The notes: generated by a model not told the origin, from the letters alone. A stretch of 64,000 nucleotides of DNA from GCA-2748575 sp965222725 (GCA_965222725.1 OZ244969.1:2046001-2110000), one strand, 5' to 3'. Shown: positions 26,070 through 35,570, counted from the first letter of the stretch. Program-made: numbers and translations.

Positions 26070-26368
26070 GTTCAAGTTTAGAAAGTTTAACCAAAATCCG
26101 GCTGGATCTGAATCAATGAAACCTTGAAACCGGCATAAATTTTCTGTTGGCCTGCCCCTAAATAACGGCAGATTAAGGGGTTTGTTGTCACTTCGCATCA
26201 ATAGCGCCGGCCACTTCTCAAGTATAGTAAAACTTCATCACACCATGGTTGCCCGTGCATTCACAACTTGTAAATAAACCGTTTATTTGCCCCCAAACTC
26301 TGATTTTTAGCGTATAGACTGCCTCTTGTAGTTTCCAGCAACGCATGTAGTAGAGTGGTTTTTTTGGA

Positions 26369-28909
26369 ATGAAGTTTGTTCGCTTATTTTGTTGTTTCGT
26401 ATTTTGCAGCGTATTCACTACGCAATCCGCCATGGCAGCCTCTTTTGACCTTTGTGGTGAAGACGGTTTTCTGAAGACCTGGAACCTTTATCACCTTTGG
26501 GATCGGTACTGTGCAGTGCCTCCGTCCAATGAAGCACCTAACCTGGTGATTACGCAGCCGGGCTTTGGCAGCACTGTCAGTGAAACCCAGAACGTTTCCC
26601 TGCAGGCTGCCGCAACGGATAAAGAAGACGGTGACCTTAGCAGCAATGTGACATGGGTTTCCTCTCGGGATGGCGCAATTACCAGTGGTGCCCGTTTGTC
26701 GGTGGGTACGCACACCATCAACGCCTCTGTGCAGGATAGCAACGGTGCTTCCGCCAATGACTCCGTACAACTGACGGTGACAGCGGTTGCGGTTAACACT
26801 GCGCCGGTGGTTTCCATCCAGTCTCCCGCGAACGGTGCCACTATTACCGCGGGTGAATCTGTATCGCTGGTTGCCAGTGCTATCGACAAAGAAGAAGGTG
26901 ATATCAGTGCAGAAGTGAAGTGGACCTCTACTCTGGACGGTACCATCAGAAACGGTGATCGCCTGGTCGTGGGTACTCATACTATTAAAGCCAGACTGCG
27001 CGACAGCGAAGGTGCATACGCAAGTGATACTGTGCAGGTGACTGTTGTTGCAGCAAACACTGCACCGGAAGTTTCCATTGTATCTCCTGCTGCCGGCACT
27101 GTGATAAATGGCGGCAGCGCGGTGACACTGTCTGCCCAAGCCAACGATAGTGAACAAGGTGATCTGTCTGCTTCCGTGACCTGGTCTTCATCAGTGGACG
27201 GTACTATCAGCAGCCCTGCAATGCTGTCCGCCGGTGATCACGTATTGACGGCCACAGTGGTGGATAACAGTGGTGCAATGGATCAAGCGCGAGTGAATAT
27301 CACCGTGACTAATGTTAACAGTGCGCCTGTGGTTACCATTCAGTCGCCAACAGAAGGCGCAGTGATTACCGAAGGTGAGCCCCTGTCGTTGGTGGCCAGC
27401 GCCATGGATGCCGAAGATGGTGACCTCAGTGCTGACGTGATCTGGACGTCTACTCTGGATGGTACCATCAGAAGTGGGGACCGTTTAGTCGTGGGTACAC
27501 ATACGATTAAAGCCAGACTGAGCGACAGTGAAGGTGCCAATGCAAGTGATACCGTAGAGGTGACTGTGGTTGCTGCCAATACTGCACCGGAGATCTCTAT
27601 CATGTCCCCCGCCAACGGATCGGTAATTGCCTTGGGCGATACCGTGACTCTGGCTGCGCAAGCTAATGATAATGAGCAGGGCGACCTGTCTGCTTCTGTA
27701 ACCTGGACCTCTTCAGTGGACGGTACTATCAGCAGCCCAGCGATGTTATCTGCTGGTGATCACGTACTGACGGCCACTATAGTGGACGACAGCGGTGCCA
27801 CGGATCAGTCCACAGTGAGCATTACTGTAAGCGCTGTAAGCTCAACGCCGGTAGTGACTATTCAATCACCGGTAGCGGGTGTAACCATCACCGAAGGTGA
27901 ACCGGTAACGCTGGTTGCTACTGCGATTGATAAAGAAGACGGTGACATCAGCGATCTGGTGAAATGGACCTCCACTCTGGACGGTACCATCAGAAACGGT
28001 GACGTCCTGGTAGTGGGTACGCATACCATTAAAGCCAGACTGCGCGACAGCGATGGTGAGTACGGCAGTGATATTGTGGAAGTGACTGTGGTTGCGGCTA
28101 ACGCCAACACCGCCCCTGTGGTCAGCATTGTGTCTCCGTCTGATAACAGTGCTTTTGGTGAAGGTGTGAGCGTGAGCCTGAGTGCTTCTGCCAGCGACGC
28201 GGAAGATGGCGACCTGACTAGTCAGGTGACCTGGACGTCCTCTCTGGACGGTGTACTGGCTAACCCCGCCATTCTGTCTGAAGGTGAACACACGCTGACA
28301 GCTACTGTTCAGGACAGTGCAGGCATGACTCACAGCGACAGCGTGATGGTGAATATCACAGGCGTGAACAATGGTCCGGTTATCAGCATTCTGTCACCTG
28401 CCGATGGCGACTCCGTTGAAGAAGGTACTTCGCTGATGTTTACTGCTGATGCTTCAGACCAGGAAGACGGTGACCTGTCACAGCAAGTAGTCTGGACCTC
28501 CTCTCTGGATGGTGATATTGCCAACGTGACTACCCTGTCTACAGGTGAGCACCTGATCACGGCATCCGTCACTGATACTCAGGGTGTGGTAGCGACTGCC
28601 GATTTGTACCTGACAGTCACTGCTTCTGAGCAAGTGGCCCGCTCCATGACCATCAGCTGGGTAGCCCCCACTGAACGGTCTGACGGTGAGCCCCTGTACC
28701 CTGAGAACCTGGTGGGTTACGAAATCCGGGTGGTGAACTCTGCCACCGGTGACACCCACACCATTGATCTGGCAGACGGCCTGGCCACTACCTACACCAC
28801 AGAGCCAATGCTGCCGGGTACTTATGAACTGACCCTGCGTGCCTACGATGACCAGCACCTTTACAGTGATCGTACCGCGCCGGTAACAGCAACTATCTCT
28901 GAGCTTTAA
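26369..28909 (+). CDS. Secreted multi-domain Ig-like repeat protein
   Basis: 846 residues. A signal peptide (~1-23) is followed by a short Cys-containing region, then eight Ig-like (cadherin/PKD-like) modules of ~87 residues, each with xAPxVSIxSP..., DxEDGDLS..VxWTSSLDG and L..GTHTI.A...D. The C-terminus (~755-846) is fibronectin type III-like (MTISWVAPTERSDG...GYEIRVV). Modules 2 to 6 alternate between two sequence types, giving a 174-residue super-repeat. There is no visible anchor or enzymatic domain, so it is probably released or bound to the surface by other means. A strong terminator follows. Confidence 0.85.
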   Translation: MKFVRLFCCFVFCSVFTTQSAMAASFDLCGEDGFLKTWNLYHLWDRYCAVPPSNEAPNLVITQPGFGSTVSETQNVSLQAAATDKEDGDLSSNVTWVSSRDGAITSGARLSVGTHTINASVQDSNGASANDSVQLTVTAVAVNTAPVVSIQSPANGATITAGESVSLVASAIDKEEGDISAEVKWTSTLDGTIRNGDRLVVGTHTIKARLRDSEGAYASDTVQVTVVAANTAPEVSIVSPAAGTVINGGSAVTLSAQANDSEQGDLSASVTWSSSVDGTISSPAMLSAGDHVLTATVVDNSGAMDQARVNITVTNVNSAPVVTIQSPTEGAVITEGEPLSLVASAMDAEDGDLSADVIWTSTLDGTIRSGDRLVVGTHTIKARLSDSEGANASDTVEVTVVAANTAPEISIMSPANGSVIALGDTVTLAAQANDNEQGDLSASVTWTSSVDGTISSPAMLSAGDHVLTATIVDDSGATDQSTVSITVSAVSSTPVVTIQSPVAGVTITEGEPVTLVATAIDKEDGDISDLVKWTSTLDGTIRNGDVLVVGTHTIKARLRDSDGEYGSDIVEVTVVAANANTAPVVSIVSPSDNSAFGEGVSVSLSASASDAEDGDLTSQVTWTSSLDGVLANPAILSEGEHTLTATVQDSAGMTHSDSVMVNITGVNNGPVISILSPADGDSVEEGTSLMFTADASDQEDGDLSQQVVWTSSLDGDIANVTTLSTGEHLITASVTDTQGVVATADLYLTVTASEQVARSMTISWVAPTERSDGEPLYPENLVGYEIRVVNSATGDTHTIDLADGLATTYTTEPMLPGTYELTLRAYDDQHLYSDRTAPVTATISEL
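26798..28108 (+). repeat. 522-bp super-repeat (2.5 copies) inside the Ig-repeat gene
   Basis: Copy 1 26798-27319, copy 2 27320-27841, then a half copy to 28108. The spacing of the conserved starts (26798, 27320, 27842) is exactly 522 bp. DNA similarity between copies is visibly high (for example around 26930-27060 against 27452-27582), suggesting recent duplication of a two-domain unit. Confidence 0.8.
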
Positions 28910-28929
28910 TCACACTCAGAGGATCAGCA

Positions 28930-28960
28930 AAAGGGCCTTTCGCGGGCCCTTTCTTTTTTT
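28930..28960 (+). terminator. Rho-independent terminator
   Basis: AAAGGGCC ... GGCCCTTT stem followed by CTTTTTTT, 20 bp after the Ig-repeat gene. Confidence 0.92.
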
Positions 28961-29221
28961 GGGGTGGCGTGCTCCCGGGTGTATAAGCCGCAGTTTGAAC
29001 TCAACAGGAAAACGGGTAGAATCTGAGCAGGTTTGTGTCATCGTTATCGAGCCGGTCAAAATGGAACCGATTGTAGCAGAACCGCTTGGAACAGAACGGA
29101 TCAGAGATTTGACGGACTGAAACCCGCAGGGATGGTGTTTGATATGACAAGGCAAGTCACGCATGCTATCTACCTTCATCCTCCCCGCACTACACCCGCA
29201 GTTAACTAAAGAGTGAACCCT

Positions 29222-30187
29222 ATGAAACGTATCGCTTTTGTTATCCCCCTGCTTTTTCTTGGTGCCTGTGCCACTCAGACGCCAGCCCCGGAAAAAGTGG
29301 ATTCACGTTATTCTGAACAGGAAATGCGCGAGGCCCAGCAGGCGGCGCTTCAGGCCCAGGAACAGAAACAGCCGGGTTTAAAGCGTAAGGTGGCCATTGG
29401 CCGCATGACCAATGAAACCCGTTATGGTCGTTCTCTGATCCGCGATGAACATAATGACACTGTGGGCAAACAGCTTACGGATATGCTGAGTAATGCGCTG
29501 ACCGAATCCGGTAATTTTATGGTGCTGGAGCGGCCCGATCTGGGACGCATTCAGGAGGAAGCCAAACTGATCGGTGCCGAGCTGGATCTGGTGGGGGTAG
29601 ACGCCCTTATTATTGGTTCACTGACAGAGTTTGGCCGTAAAACCGTTGGAGAGAGTGGTTTTCTGTCTTCCACCAAACGTCAGGTGGCCCATGCCAAGGT
29701 GGAGTTTCGTCTGGTGGATGTAAAAACCGGCCAGGTGTTTCACACCGCCTCAGGATCCGGAGAAGCATCCATTGAGAAGGGCAGCATCGCCGGCTTTGGT
29801 TCCACGGCTTCCTATGATGCCACATTGAACGACAAGGCCATCAAGCAGGCCATTTCTGAATCGGTCAACAATTTTTCCCAGACGCTGCTGGCGCGCAAGT
29901 GGCATACCTATTTTCTTTCCCGCGAAGGGGCTCAGTATTTTATTTCCGGTGGACCCTCTCAGGGCATCAAACCCGGAATGACCTTTGCGGTGGAAACAGA
30001 AGGCAAGGTGATCAAATCAAAGCAGACCGGATTCCCCATTCAGCTACCCGGCAAGAAAGTGGCCACCCTGGAAGTACAAAGTACCTTTGGCGATGCCCCT
30101 GCCAATGAAGGGGCTGTTGCCACTCTGGTATCGGGTTCGCTGAATGGCTACGCCCTGGATAAACTGGTTATCGTGGAGAACAACTGA
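29222..30187 (+). CDS. CsgG/HfaB family lipoprotein
   Basis: 321 residues from ATG 29222, with a GTG 9 bp earlier as an alternative. A lipobox (FLGACAT) at Cys ~16 precedes a CsgG-type domain: RKVAIGRMTNETRYG, LSNALTESGNFMVLERPDLGRI, VDALIIGSLTEFG, FRLVDVKTGQVFHTASGSGEA. CsgG family proteins form outer-membrane channels or periplasmic assemblies. Here it leads a four-gene lipoprotein operon (with DUF4810 and DUF799 proteins) rather than curli genes, so curli secretion is unlikely. The stop overlaps the next start (ATGA). Confidence 0.88.
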   Translation: MKRIAFVIPLLFLGACATQTPAPEKVDSRYSEQEMREAQQAALQAQEQKQPGLKRKVAIGRMTNETRYGRSLIRDEHNDTVGKQLTDMLSNALTESGNFMVLERPDLGRIQEEAKLIGAELDLVGVDALIIGSLTEFGRKTVGESGFLSSTKRQVAHAKVEFRLVDVKTGQVFHTASGSGEASIEKGSIAGFGSTASYDATLNDKAIKQAISESVNNFSQTLLARKWHTYFLSREGAQYFISGGPSQGIKPGMTFAVETEGKVIKSKQTGFPIQLPGKKVATLEVQSTFGDAPANEGAVATLVSGSLNGYALDKLVIVENN

Positions 30188-30495
30188 TGAGAATTCTGAG
30201 TGTAATAGTGCTGGCGGTTCTGGTAAGTGCCTGTCAGATGCCCAGCGAGCAGGTGGTGATCAGCGACAGTTCGGCGGGTTTGTCGTTCCGGGTGATGGCC
30301 GAAAAAACCGCGGTGTATGACATTTATGTGGATGGCTTGCTGATGGGCCAGGCCCGTGAGTTCAAAGAAGGTGAAGCTATTCTCAAGGTGCTGCCGGGCT
30401 CCCATGTGATCAAGGTGATCAGCAATGGGCAGGTGGTGATGGAAGAAAAAGTCTACGTGGCATCCGGTGCCAACAAGGTGTTGGTGGTCAAGTAG
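30187..30495 (+). CDS. Small lipoprotein in CsgG operon
   Basis: 102 residues with a lipobox (LVSACQM, Cys ~16). The mature part is beta-rich (YDIYVDGLLMGQAREFKEGEAILKVLPGSHVIKV), a PEGA-like pattern. It overlaps the CsgG stop by 4 bp and the next gene starts 2 bp after its stop, so it is tightly coupled. Function unknown. Confidence 0.75.
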   Translation: MRILSVIVLAVLVSACQMPSEQVVISDSSAGLSFRVMAEKTAVYDIYVDGLLMGQAREFKEGEAILKVLPGSHVIKVISNGQVVMEEKVYVASGANKVLVVK

Positions 30496-30496
30496 T

Positions 30497-30925
30497 ATGA
30501 AATCTTTGTTTTTGATGTTGTGCGCCGTGACACTACTGGCCGGCTGCAGTCACGGGCGTTATGACTGGGGTGGCTATAACAGTTATCTGTACAGTTATTA
30601 TGAGAGCCCCCAGACGGCGGAGGAATTCAGGGGGGCCCTTGAATATCATATTCAGCGCCTGGACGGTATGGGCAAAGTGCCCCCGCCGGGTCTGTATGCG
30701 GAACTGGGCACCTTGTACCTGGAAGCGGGGGATACGCAAACCGCTATTGATTATTATCAGAAGGAACAGGACGCCTGGCCGGAAAGCCAGCACCTGATGA
30801 CTTCCCTGATCACTACCCTGAGCAAAGGAGCAGGGAATAAAAGAACAGGCAACAAGGCAGCAGGCAGCATGGAGAAGGAAGCACCCAGTCAACATACCAC
30901 CAGCAAGGCAACAGGCCAGGAGTAA
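30497..30925 (+). CDS. DUF4810 family lipoprotein
   Basis: The start is at 30497. 142 residues: lipobox LLAGCSHG, then YDWGGYNSYLYSYYESPQTAEEF, the DUF4810 signature, and a TPR-like helical pair (LYAELGTLYLEAGDTQTAIDYYQKEQ). The last ~35 residues are low in complexity and rich in Lys, Thr and Ala. DUF4810 proteins are typically encoded between a CsgG-like and a DUF799 lipoprotein, as here. Confidence 0.85.
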   Translation: MKSLFLMLCAVTLLAGCSHGRYDWGGYNSYLYSYYESPQTAEEFRGALEYHIQRLDGMGKVPPPGLYAELGTLYLEAGDTQTAIDYYQKEQDAWPESQHLMTSLITTLSKGAGNKRTGNKAAGSMEKEAPSQHTTSKATGQE

Positions 30926-30928
30926 GTC

Positions 30929-31585
30929 ATGAAGTTGAAGCAGTTTATGATTGGCTGTGGTTTGGCGCTGGCAATGGGTTCCGGTGTCAGCGGATGCGCG
31001 ACCAAAACATCCACTCCGCGCCCGCCATCACCTTTTGAAGAAGCCGGGGTACGATCCTTGCTGGTGGTGCCCGTGGTGAACAATTCCCTGGATGTGGACG
31101 CACCTAAGTATATGCTGTCCACGTTGACCATTCCGTTGGCAGAACGTGGCTATTATGTCTTCCCGGTTAACACCGTGAAAGTTTTGCTGGAGCAGGAAGG
31201 CTTTTACGAGCCTGCTCAGGTTCATCAGCAGGATGCGGCTGCGCTGGCAGCCCTGTTCGGTGCAGACGCCATCATGTATGTCACCATTAATCGCTGGGAT
31301 GCTCAGTATGCCGTGTTTTCCACCACGGTGACCGTAGATTTTACTTACCGGGTGGTGACCCAGGATGGCCAGGAAATCTGGAGTGCCAATAAACAGATGC
31401 AGTACACGCCGCAGAATAACAACAACTCCGGAAACCTGATGGCGGATCTGATCGGGGCTGCGATTCAGGCGGCGGTGACCAAGGCGAAGCCCAATTATAT
31501 GCCGCTTGCGGAACAGGCTAACGGCGCGGTCATCAATCAGATACCCAAAGGGCCTTACGCGGAAGAGCCGGTACCGGCACAGTAA
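30929..31585 (+). CDS. DUF799/GNA1162 family lipoprotein
   Basis: 218 residues, lipobox VSGCATK (Cys ~23). RSLLVVPVVNNSLDVDAPKYMLSTLTIPLAERGYYVFPV, FGADAIMYVTINRWD and TYRVVTQDGQEIW match the GNA1162 (Neisseria) family, whose fold resembles TolB-type domains. It completes the CsgG-DUF4810-DUF799 operon and is followed by a bidirectional terminator. The complex is proposed to assemble in the envelope; its function is not known. Confidence 0.88.
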   Translation: MKLKQFMIGCGLALAMGSGVSGCATKTSTPRPPSPFEEAGVRSLLVVPVVNNSLDVDAPKYMLSTLTIPLAERGYYVFPVNTVKVLLEQEGFYEPAQVHQQDAAALAALFGADAIMYVTINRWDAQYAVFSTTVTVDFTYRVVTQDGQEIWSANKQMQYTPQNNNNSGNLMADLIGAAIQAAVTKAKPNYMPLAEQANGAVINQIPKGPYAEEPVPAQ

Positions 31586-31620
31586 TTCCGGTTTTCAACG
31601 ACAGCGATTCGATCACGCAC

Positions 31621-31648
31621 AAAAAAGCCCGGAATTCCGGGCTTTTTT
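31621..31648. terminator. Bidirectional rho-independent terminator
   Basis: A perfect palindrome AAAAAAGCCCGGAA/TTCCGGGCTTTTTT between converging genes; it ends the lipoprotein operon on the plus strand and the large lipoprotein gene on the minus strand. Confidence 0.95.
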
Positions 31649-31669
31649 GTTGCTTGGTGACCGGGAGTA

Positions 31670-34063
31670 TCAGTCAGCGTAAGGCACGCTGATAAATACT
31701 TCGGTACAGTCTTCCTGCATCATGTGCGTCCGCGAGCAGACGTCCACGATGTTGTCACCGCCGGGCAGATAGCTCAGCTGAATGCTTTCACGTTGCTTCC
31801 ATACGGTCCAGTGGCCACCGTTTACACGGTAACGGTACTCCAGCGGTTCGTCGCTGGGGTTGTCGCCGCTGACAATGATAGTGGCGCTACGCTTTTCAGC
31901 CATGGTGCGGGTTTCAAAGAAAGAGAAAGCCTGCTCCTGCTGATGGGCGTAGACGTAAGGTGCCGGGGCAACCGCCGCGGCTGCAACCGATACCAGATTA
32001 CCACCCAGTGCCAGGAAGGCATTGTTACCGGCATTGGGGTTCCAGATATCCGCCAGTTGCAGTGTGAATCCTTCAATGGCAGGAATCGGAATACCGCCGA
32101 TGGAACCGAGAATCTCGGGCAGTAACTCCGGAGCCAGGGTAGCAATCAAATTGGTGATAACACCATTGCTGCCTGAGTTGATCACAATGCCACCCAGCTG
32201 GAAGCGGAAGTTGTGAACGTTCACTTCGGGTACGGCTTCAATACCGATAGTCAGGGTATTGTCCGGGGTAACACCAATGTCAAACGGTGAGCGCAGATCA
32301 ATGGTGGTATCCAGAATTTCCTGCAGGCCGTTGCCGTCGTCAAAGTCCGCATTCACTTTCAGGTTCAGATCCAGCAGGCTGACAAAAATCACACCGTCAT
32401 CGGCATCGGCCTGAGACACAACGCTCACACCGGGGGCTGAGGCGCCGGTCAGATTGATGTTGAACTCGGTTACGCCGGTCAGATCGATGGGGAAATCCGG
32501 AATACTGGCGAAGGTGCCAATGGAGAGGCCATCGTCCGCATCCAGAGTGATGTTCAGCAGGCCGCCTTTGTAGGCTTCCGTCAGAACCTGGTTCAACAGG
32601 TTGGCTGAAACAGTGGCTGTCAGATCAACACCTGCACCACCCGGAGTGGTCCGCGGGTAGGGGTTTGGTGGACCACCAGCGGCATAGAGTGAACCCAGTG
32701 GAGGCAGCACATCCGGATCGGCATTATCGATACTGATGCTGTTAGCCAGTACCAGATCAAAACCACCGGAAGAGGTACCAAAGCCTTCGGGGCTGAAGCC
32801 CAGGTTCAGGGTAGTGTCAGCCACCGGAATGCCGATGTTGTCGGGGAGCAGGTCTTCGATCAGGCCGTTAATCAGGTTGCTGATGGGGGATGCCAGGAAG
32901 CCGTCGGCGATATCTACAATGATGCTGGACAGAATGCCTACCAAGCCATTGATGATGCCGTTGACAACGGTATTCAGCAGATCGCCCACGAAAGGCACGT
33001 CTTCAACGGCGCCGAAATCGATATCCACGGACAAGCCGTTGGCCGGCAGGTCCACATCCAGTGTACCGTCAACGATCTGCACGCTGACGTTACCGCCGCT
33101 CACATTCACCACGAAGTCTGCGGCAATATTGGTGTTGCGAACCGTGGTTACACCGGAAAAGTTAAGGGTACCAAAGATGTTGCCGGAACCACCGCACAGA
33201 AAGCTCTTACAGCGGGCATAGGTTGTGGCGGTGGTATCCAGATCCAGGCGGCTCAGCCCAATGGAAACCCGTAAGCGGTTGCCGGAAAGCGCCTGAATGG
33301 AAACGGTACTGCCGGGAGTCAGATTCACGTCATTGATGTTGAATCTGCCGCAGGCATCTGCGATTACCGCGTTACCACAGCTTTCGGAAATGGGATTGGT
33401 GATAAAGGAATTAAAATCGATGGATTCAACAATCTGCAGAATGGCGTTCGGCAATGAATCCGCCAGCCCCTGCTGGTTGACGCGAACAGCGATAGCAGGG
33501 TTAAAGCTCTGACCCAGCGTGGCGTAAGATTCTGTCGAGGTATAGCCAAAGATGTCTGTGGCCGTCAGATTATAAATGTTCGCTGCGGCAACCGATGCAC
33601 TGAAGTTGCCATCCGCATCCAGAGCCACATCGCCGCCGTTAATGGTCAGGCTGGTGGCACCACCTTTATCTGCCAGATAACCGGTCACGGTTTTCGGATC
33701 GGAACCTTCCGCACCCAGAACGTGAATCACGGGGCCCACCACATCCAGGTGGAATACCCGTTCGGCTTCCGCCGGCTCGGTTACGGCAAAGGTGTTGTTA
33801 CCCGGTTGCAGCATACCCATATCAATCTGGATAAAGGCATCTTTGCCATCCACCGTAAAGCTGGTGGGGTCAATGGCATCGCCGTTCAGGGTGGCTACAA
33901 AATCGGGGGGAACTTCGTCTCGGAAACGAAGGCGAAACTCGGGAGCTTCGTTGGATACCGCATTCTTTTCGGGTGAAACGATCTGAACTTCGGCGACACA
34001 CCCTGCCAGAACGGTTAGGAGCGCGAGTAGCAAAGTACTCTTGAGAGTCTTCAGTATTGTCAC
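31670..34063 (-). CDS. Large lipoprotein with possible lipid-binding (TULIP-like) core
   Basis: 797 residues. Lipobox (VLAGCVAEV, Cys ~22), Ig-like segments to ~180, then a long region (~180-660) of amphipathic strands and hydrophobic helices (LLNTVVNGIINGLVGILSSIIVD...PISNLINGLIEDLLP) that recalls tubular lipid-binding BPI/LBP-like proteins, and a C-terminal Y_Y_Y-like sandwich (LEYRYRVNGGHWTVWKQ). Cys pairs may form disulphides (SCGNAVIADACG, CKSFLCGG). The fold is suggested from pattern only. It stands alone with its own promoter and shares a terminator with the CsgG operon. Confidence 0.6.
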   Translation of the reverse strand: MTILKTLKSTLLLALLTVLAGCVAEVQIVSPEKNAVSNEAPEFRLRFRDEVPPDFVATLNGDAIDPTSFTVDGKDAFIQIDMGMLQPGNNTFAVTEPAEAERVFHLDVVGPVIHVLGAEGSDPKTVTGYLADKGGATSLTINGGDVALDADGNFSASVAAANIYNLTATDIFGYTSTESYATLGQSFNPAIAVRVNQQGLADSLPNAILQIVESIDFNSFITNPISESCGNAVIADACGRFNINDVNLTPGSTVSIQALSGNRLRVSIGLSRLDLDTTATTYARCKSFLCGGSGNIFGTLNFSGVTTVRNTNIAADFVVNVSGGNVSVQIVDGTLDVDLPANGLSVDIDFGAVEDVPFVGDLLNTVVNGIINGLVGILSSIIVDIADGFLASPISNLINGLIEDLLPDNIGIPVADTTLNLGFSPEGFGTSSGGFDLVLANSISIDNADPDVLPPLGSLYAAGGPPNPYPRTTPGGAGVDLTATVSANLLNQVLTEAYKGGLLNITLDADDGLSIGTFASIPDFPIDLTGVTEFNINLTGASAPGVSVVSQADADDGVIFVSLLDLNLKVNADFDDGNGLQEILDTTIDLRSPFDIGVTPDNTLTIGIEAVPEVNVHNFRFQLGGIVINSGSNGVITNLIATLAPELLPEILGSIGGIPIPAIEGFTLQLADIWNPNAGNNAFLALGGNLVSVAAAAVAPAPYVYAHQQEQAFSFFETRTMAEKRSATIIVSGDNPSDEPLEYRYRVNGGHWTVWKQRESIQLSYLPGGDNIVDVCSRTHMMQEDCTEVFISVPYAD

Positions 34064-34388
34064 GGATTTTCTCCAAACTTATCTTTGTTGTTATAGCGTT
34101 TGACCGTGTCATAAAGCTGGATTGACATGGCTGCAAAAGGCACTTTAGTACCAAATGCAGTTTCTGAGTATGCCATGTTTATATGACACTTCCACCCGTT
34201 TTGCGGTTTTCCTGATAAACGTTTTGCCATGATTTGTTAACCCGTTGAAATATAAGCATTAGTTATTTCGGCGGGGGATAATCTGGCTCAGCGTGACTGG
34301 TGAGTGCCGGTGTACTGTCAAGAAGCATCAAAATATGTAATCATACTACATAACACAGGGTTCGTAAGAAAAGACTGGGAAAACCGCG
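34064..34388. other. Intergenic control region between divergent genes
   Basis: 325 bp, AT-rich, with promoters expected for both the large lipoprotein (minus) and the flavin oxidoreductase (plus). An inverted repeat at 34335-34353 is the only notable structure. No gene is supported. Confidence 0.5.
34335..34353. promoter_or_regulatory. Inverted repeat, candidate operator
   Basis: TATGTA, spacer atcatac, TACATA, 36 bp before the flavin oxidoreductase start. The size and symmetry suit a dimeric repressor site such as TetR type; no regulator gene is adjacent. Confidence 0.45.
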
Positions 34389-35570
34389 ATGGCGACAGAC
34401 TGTTTTACACCGGGTCAGATAAATGGTCTGGCACTGAAAAATCGCTTTATCAAGGCAGGAACCTTTGAAGGCATGACCCCCGGGGGGCAGGTTTCCGAGG
34501 CATTGAAGCGTTTTCATTTGCGAATCGCCCATGGCGGCGTCGCCATGACCACCATCGGTTATTGCGCTGTGGAACCCGATGGTCGTCTCAACGAGAACAT
34601 GCTTTATATGCATGAGGGGATACGCCACGAATTGACGGGATTGATAACGAGTCTTCATCAGGCGGGTGTGAAGGTGTCCGGCCAGATGGGCCATGGTGGC
34701 GGATTTTCCAAAAACCGGCAGTTACAGCGCCGCCGCCCTCTGGGGCCCAGCTTTGGGGTGAATGCCCTGGGAGTGGGGCGGGGAATGCTGTTTTGCGATG
34801 CCATGTCGCAACAGGATATTCGCAACATGATAACGGCCTATGGGGATGCGGCTGCTTTCATGAAGTCCGTGGGTTTTGATGCGCTGGAGATTCACTTTGG
34901 CCATGGTTACGGCCTGTGCCAGTTCCTTTCGCCAAAAACCAACAAACGCACCGATGCCTACGGGGGTTCCATGGAAAGCCGCTTGCGACTGCCGCTGGAG
35001 GTGCTGGCGGCTGTTCGGGAAGCGGTGGGGGACAGCTATCCGGTGATTGGAAAGATCAGCCTGACTGAAGGCTCCCGCGGTGGTCTGGATTATGATGATG
35101 CGGTAACCATTGCCCGGGCCCTGGATCGCGGGGGGCTGAACGGCATCATCACCAGTGGTGGTTCCAGCACCATGAACCCCATGATCATGTTCCGGGGTGA
35201 CAGCTTTCTCAAGCCCATGCTGAAAGCGGAAAAGAACTGGCTGATGAAATTGCTGATATGGCTCTACGGGCCGTTGATGTTTCGTGACTACCCGTTCCGG
35301 GAAAATTACTTTCTGGATCAGGCCAGCCGGGTCCGGGATGCCGTGGATTGTAGTGTCATCTATGTAGGGGGTGCCTGCAGCAATGACAGCTTTGCAGACC
35401 TGATGGCGCGGGGTTTTGATTTTATCCAGCTGGGGAGAACCCTGCTGAGTGATCCTGATCTGCCGCTGCAGGCACAGCAGAATCCGGCCTTTAAAAGCCG
35501 GTGTCTGCATTGTAATGAGTGTGTGGCGACGATTGAACATCCCAAGGGAATTCATTGTACCCGGTTTTGA
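34389..35570 (+). CDS. Old yellow enzyme family NADH:flavin oxidoreductase
   Basis: 393 residues, a TIM-barrel FMN enzyme. Visible: LKNRFIKAGTFEGMTPGG near the N-terminus (FMN side), VSGQMGHGG, FDALEIHFGHGYGLCQFLSPKTNKRTDAYGGSMESR (family signature, ~165-200), and FDFIQLGRTLLSDPDLP. At the C-terminus CLHCNECVATIEH...C resembles the 4Fe-4S site of 2,4-dienoyl-CoA reductases, but the following FAD/NAD domain is absent. It reduces an activated C=C bond; substrate unknown. Confidence 0.87.
   Translation: MATDCFTPGQINGLALKNRFIKAGTFEGMTPGGQVSEALKRFHLRIAHGGVAMTTIGYCAVEPDGRLNENMLYMHEGIRHELTGLITSLHQAGVKVSGQMGHGGGFSKNRQLQRRRPLGPSFGVNALGVGRGMLFCDAMSQQDIRNMITAYGDAAAFMKSVGFDALEIHFGHGYGLCQFLSPKTNKRTDAYGGSMESRLRLPLEVLAAVREAVGDSYPVIGKISLTEGSRGGLDYDDAVTIARALDRGGLNGIITSGGSSTMNPMIMFRGDSFLKPMLKAEKNWLMKLLIWLYGPLMFRDYPFRENYFLDQASRVRDAVDCSVIYVGGACSNDSFADLMARGFDFIQLGRTLLSDPDLPLQAQQNPAFKSRCLHCNECVATIEHPKGIHCTRF

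Noticed and set aside
26798..28108. CRISPR-like or satellite repeat array
   Set aside because: The repeats are 522 bp long, in frame and encode Ig-like modules; there are no short repeats with unique spacers.
29222..31585. Curli secretion operon
   Set aside because: Only the CsgG-like gene resembles curli; no csgA, B, E or F-like genes are present and the neighbours are the DUF4810/DUF799 set.
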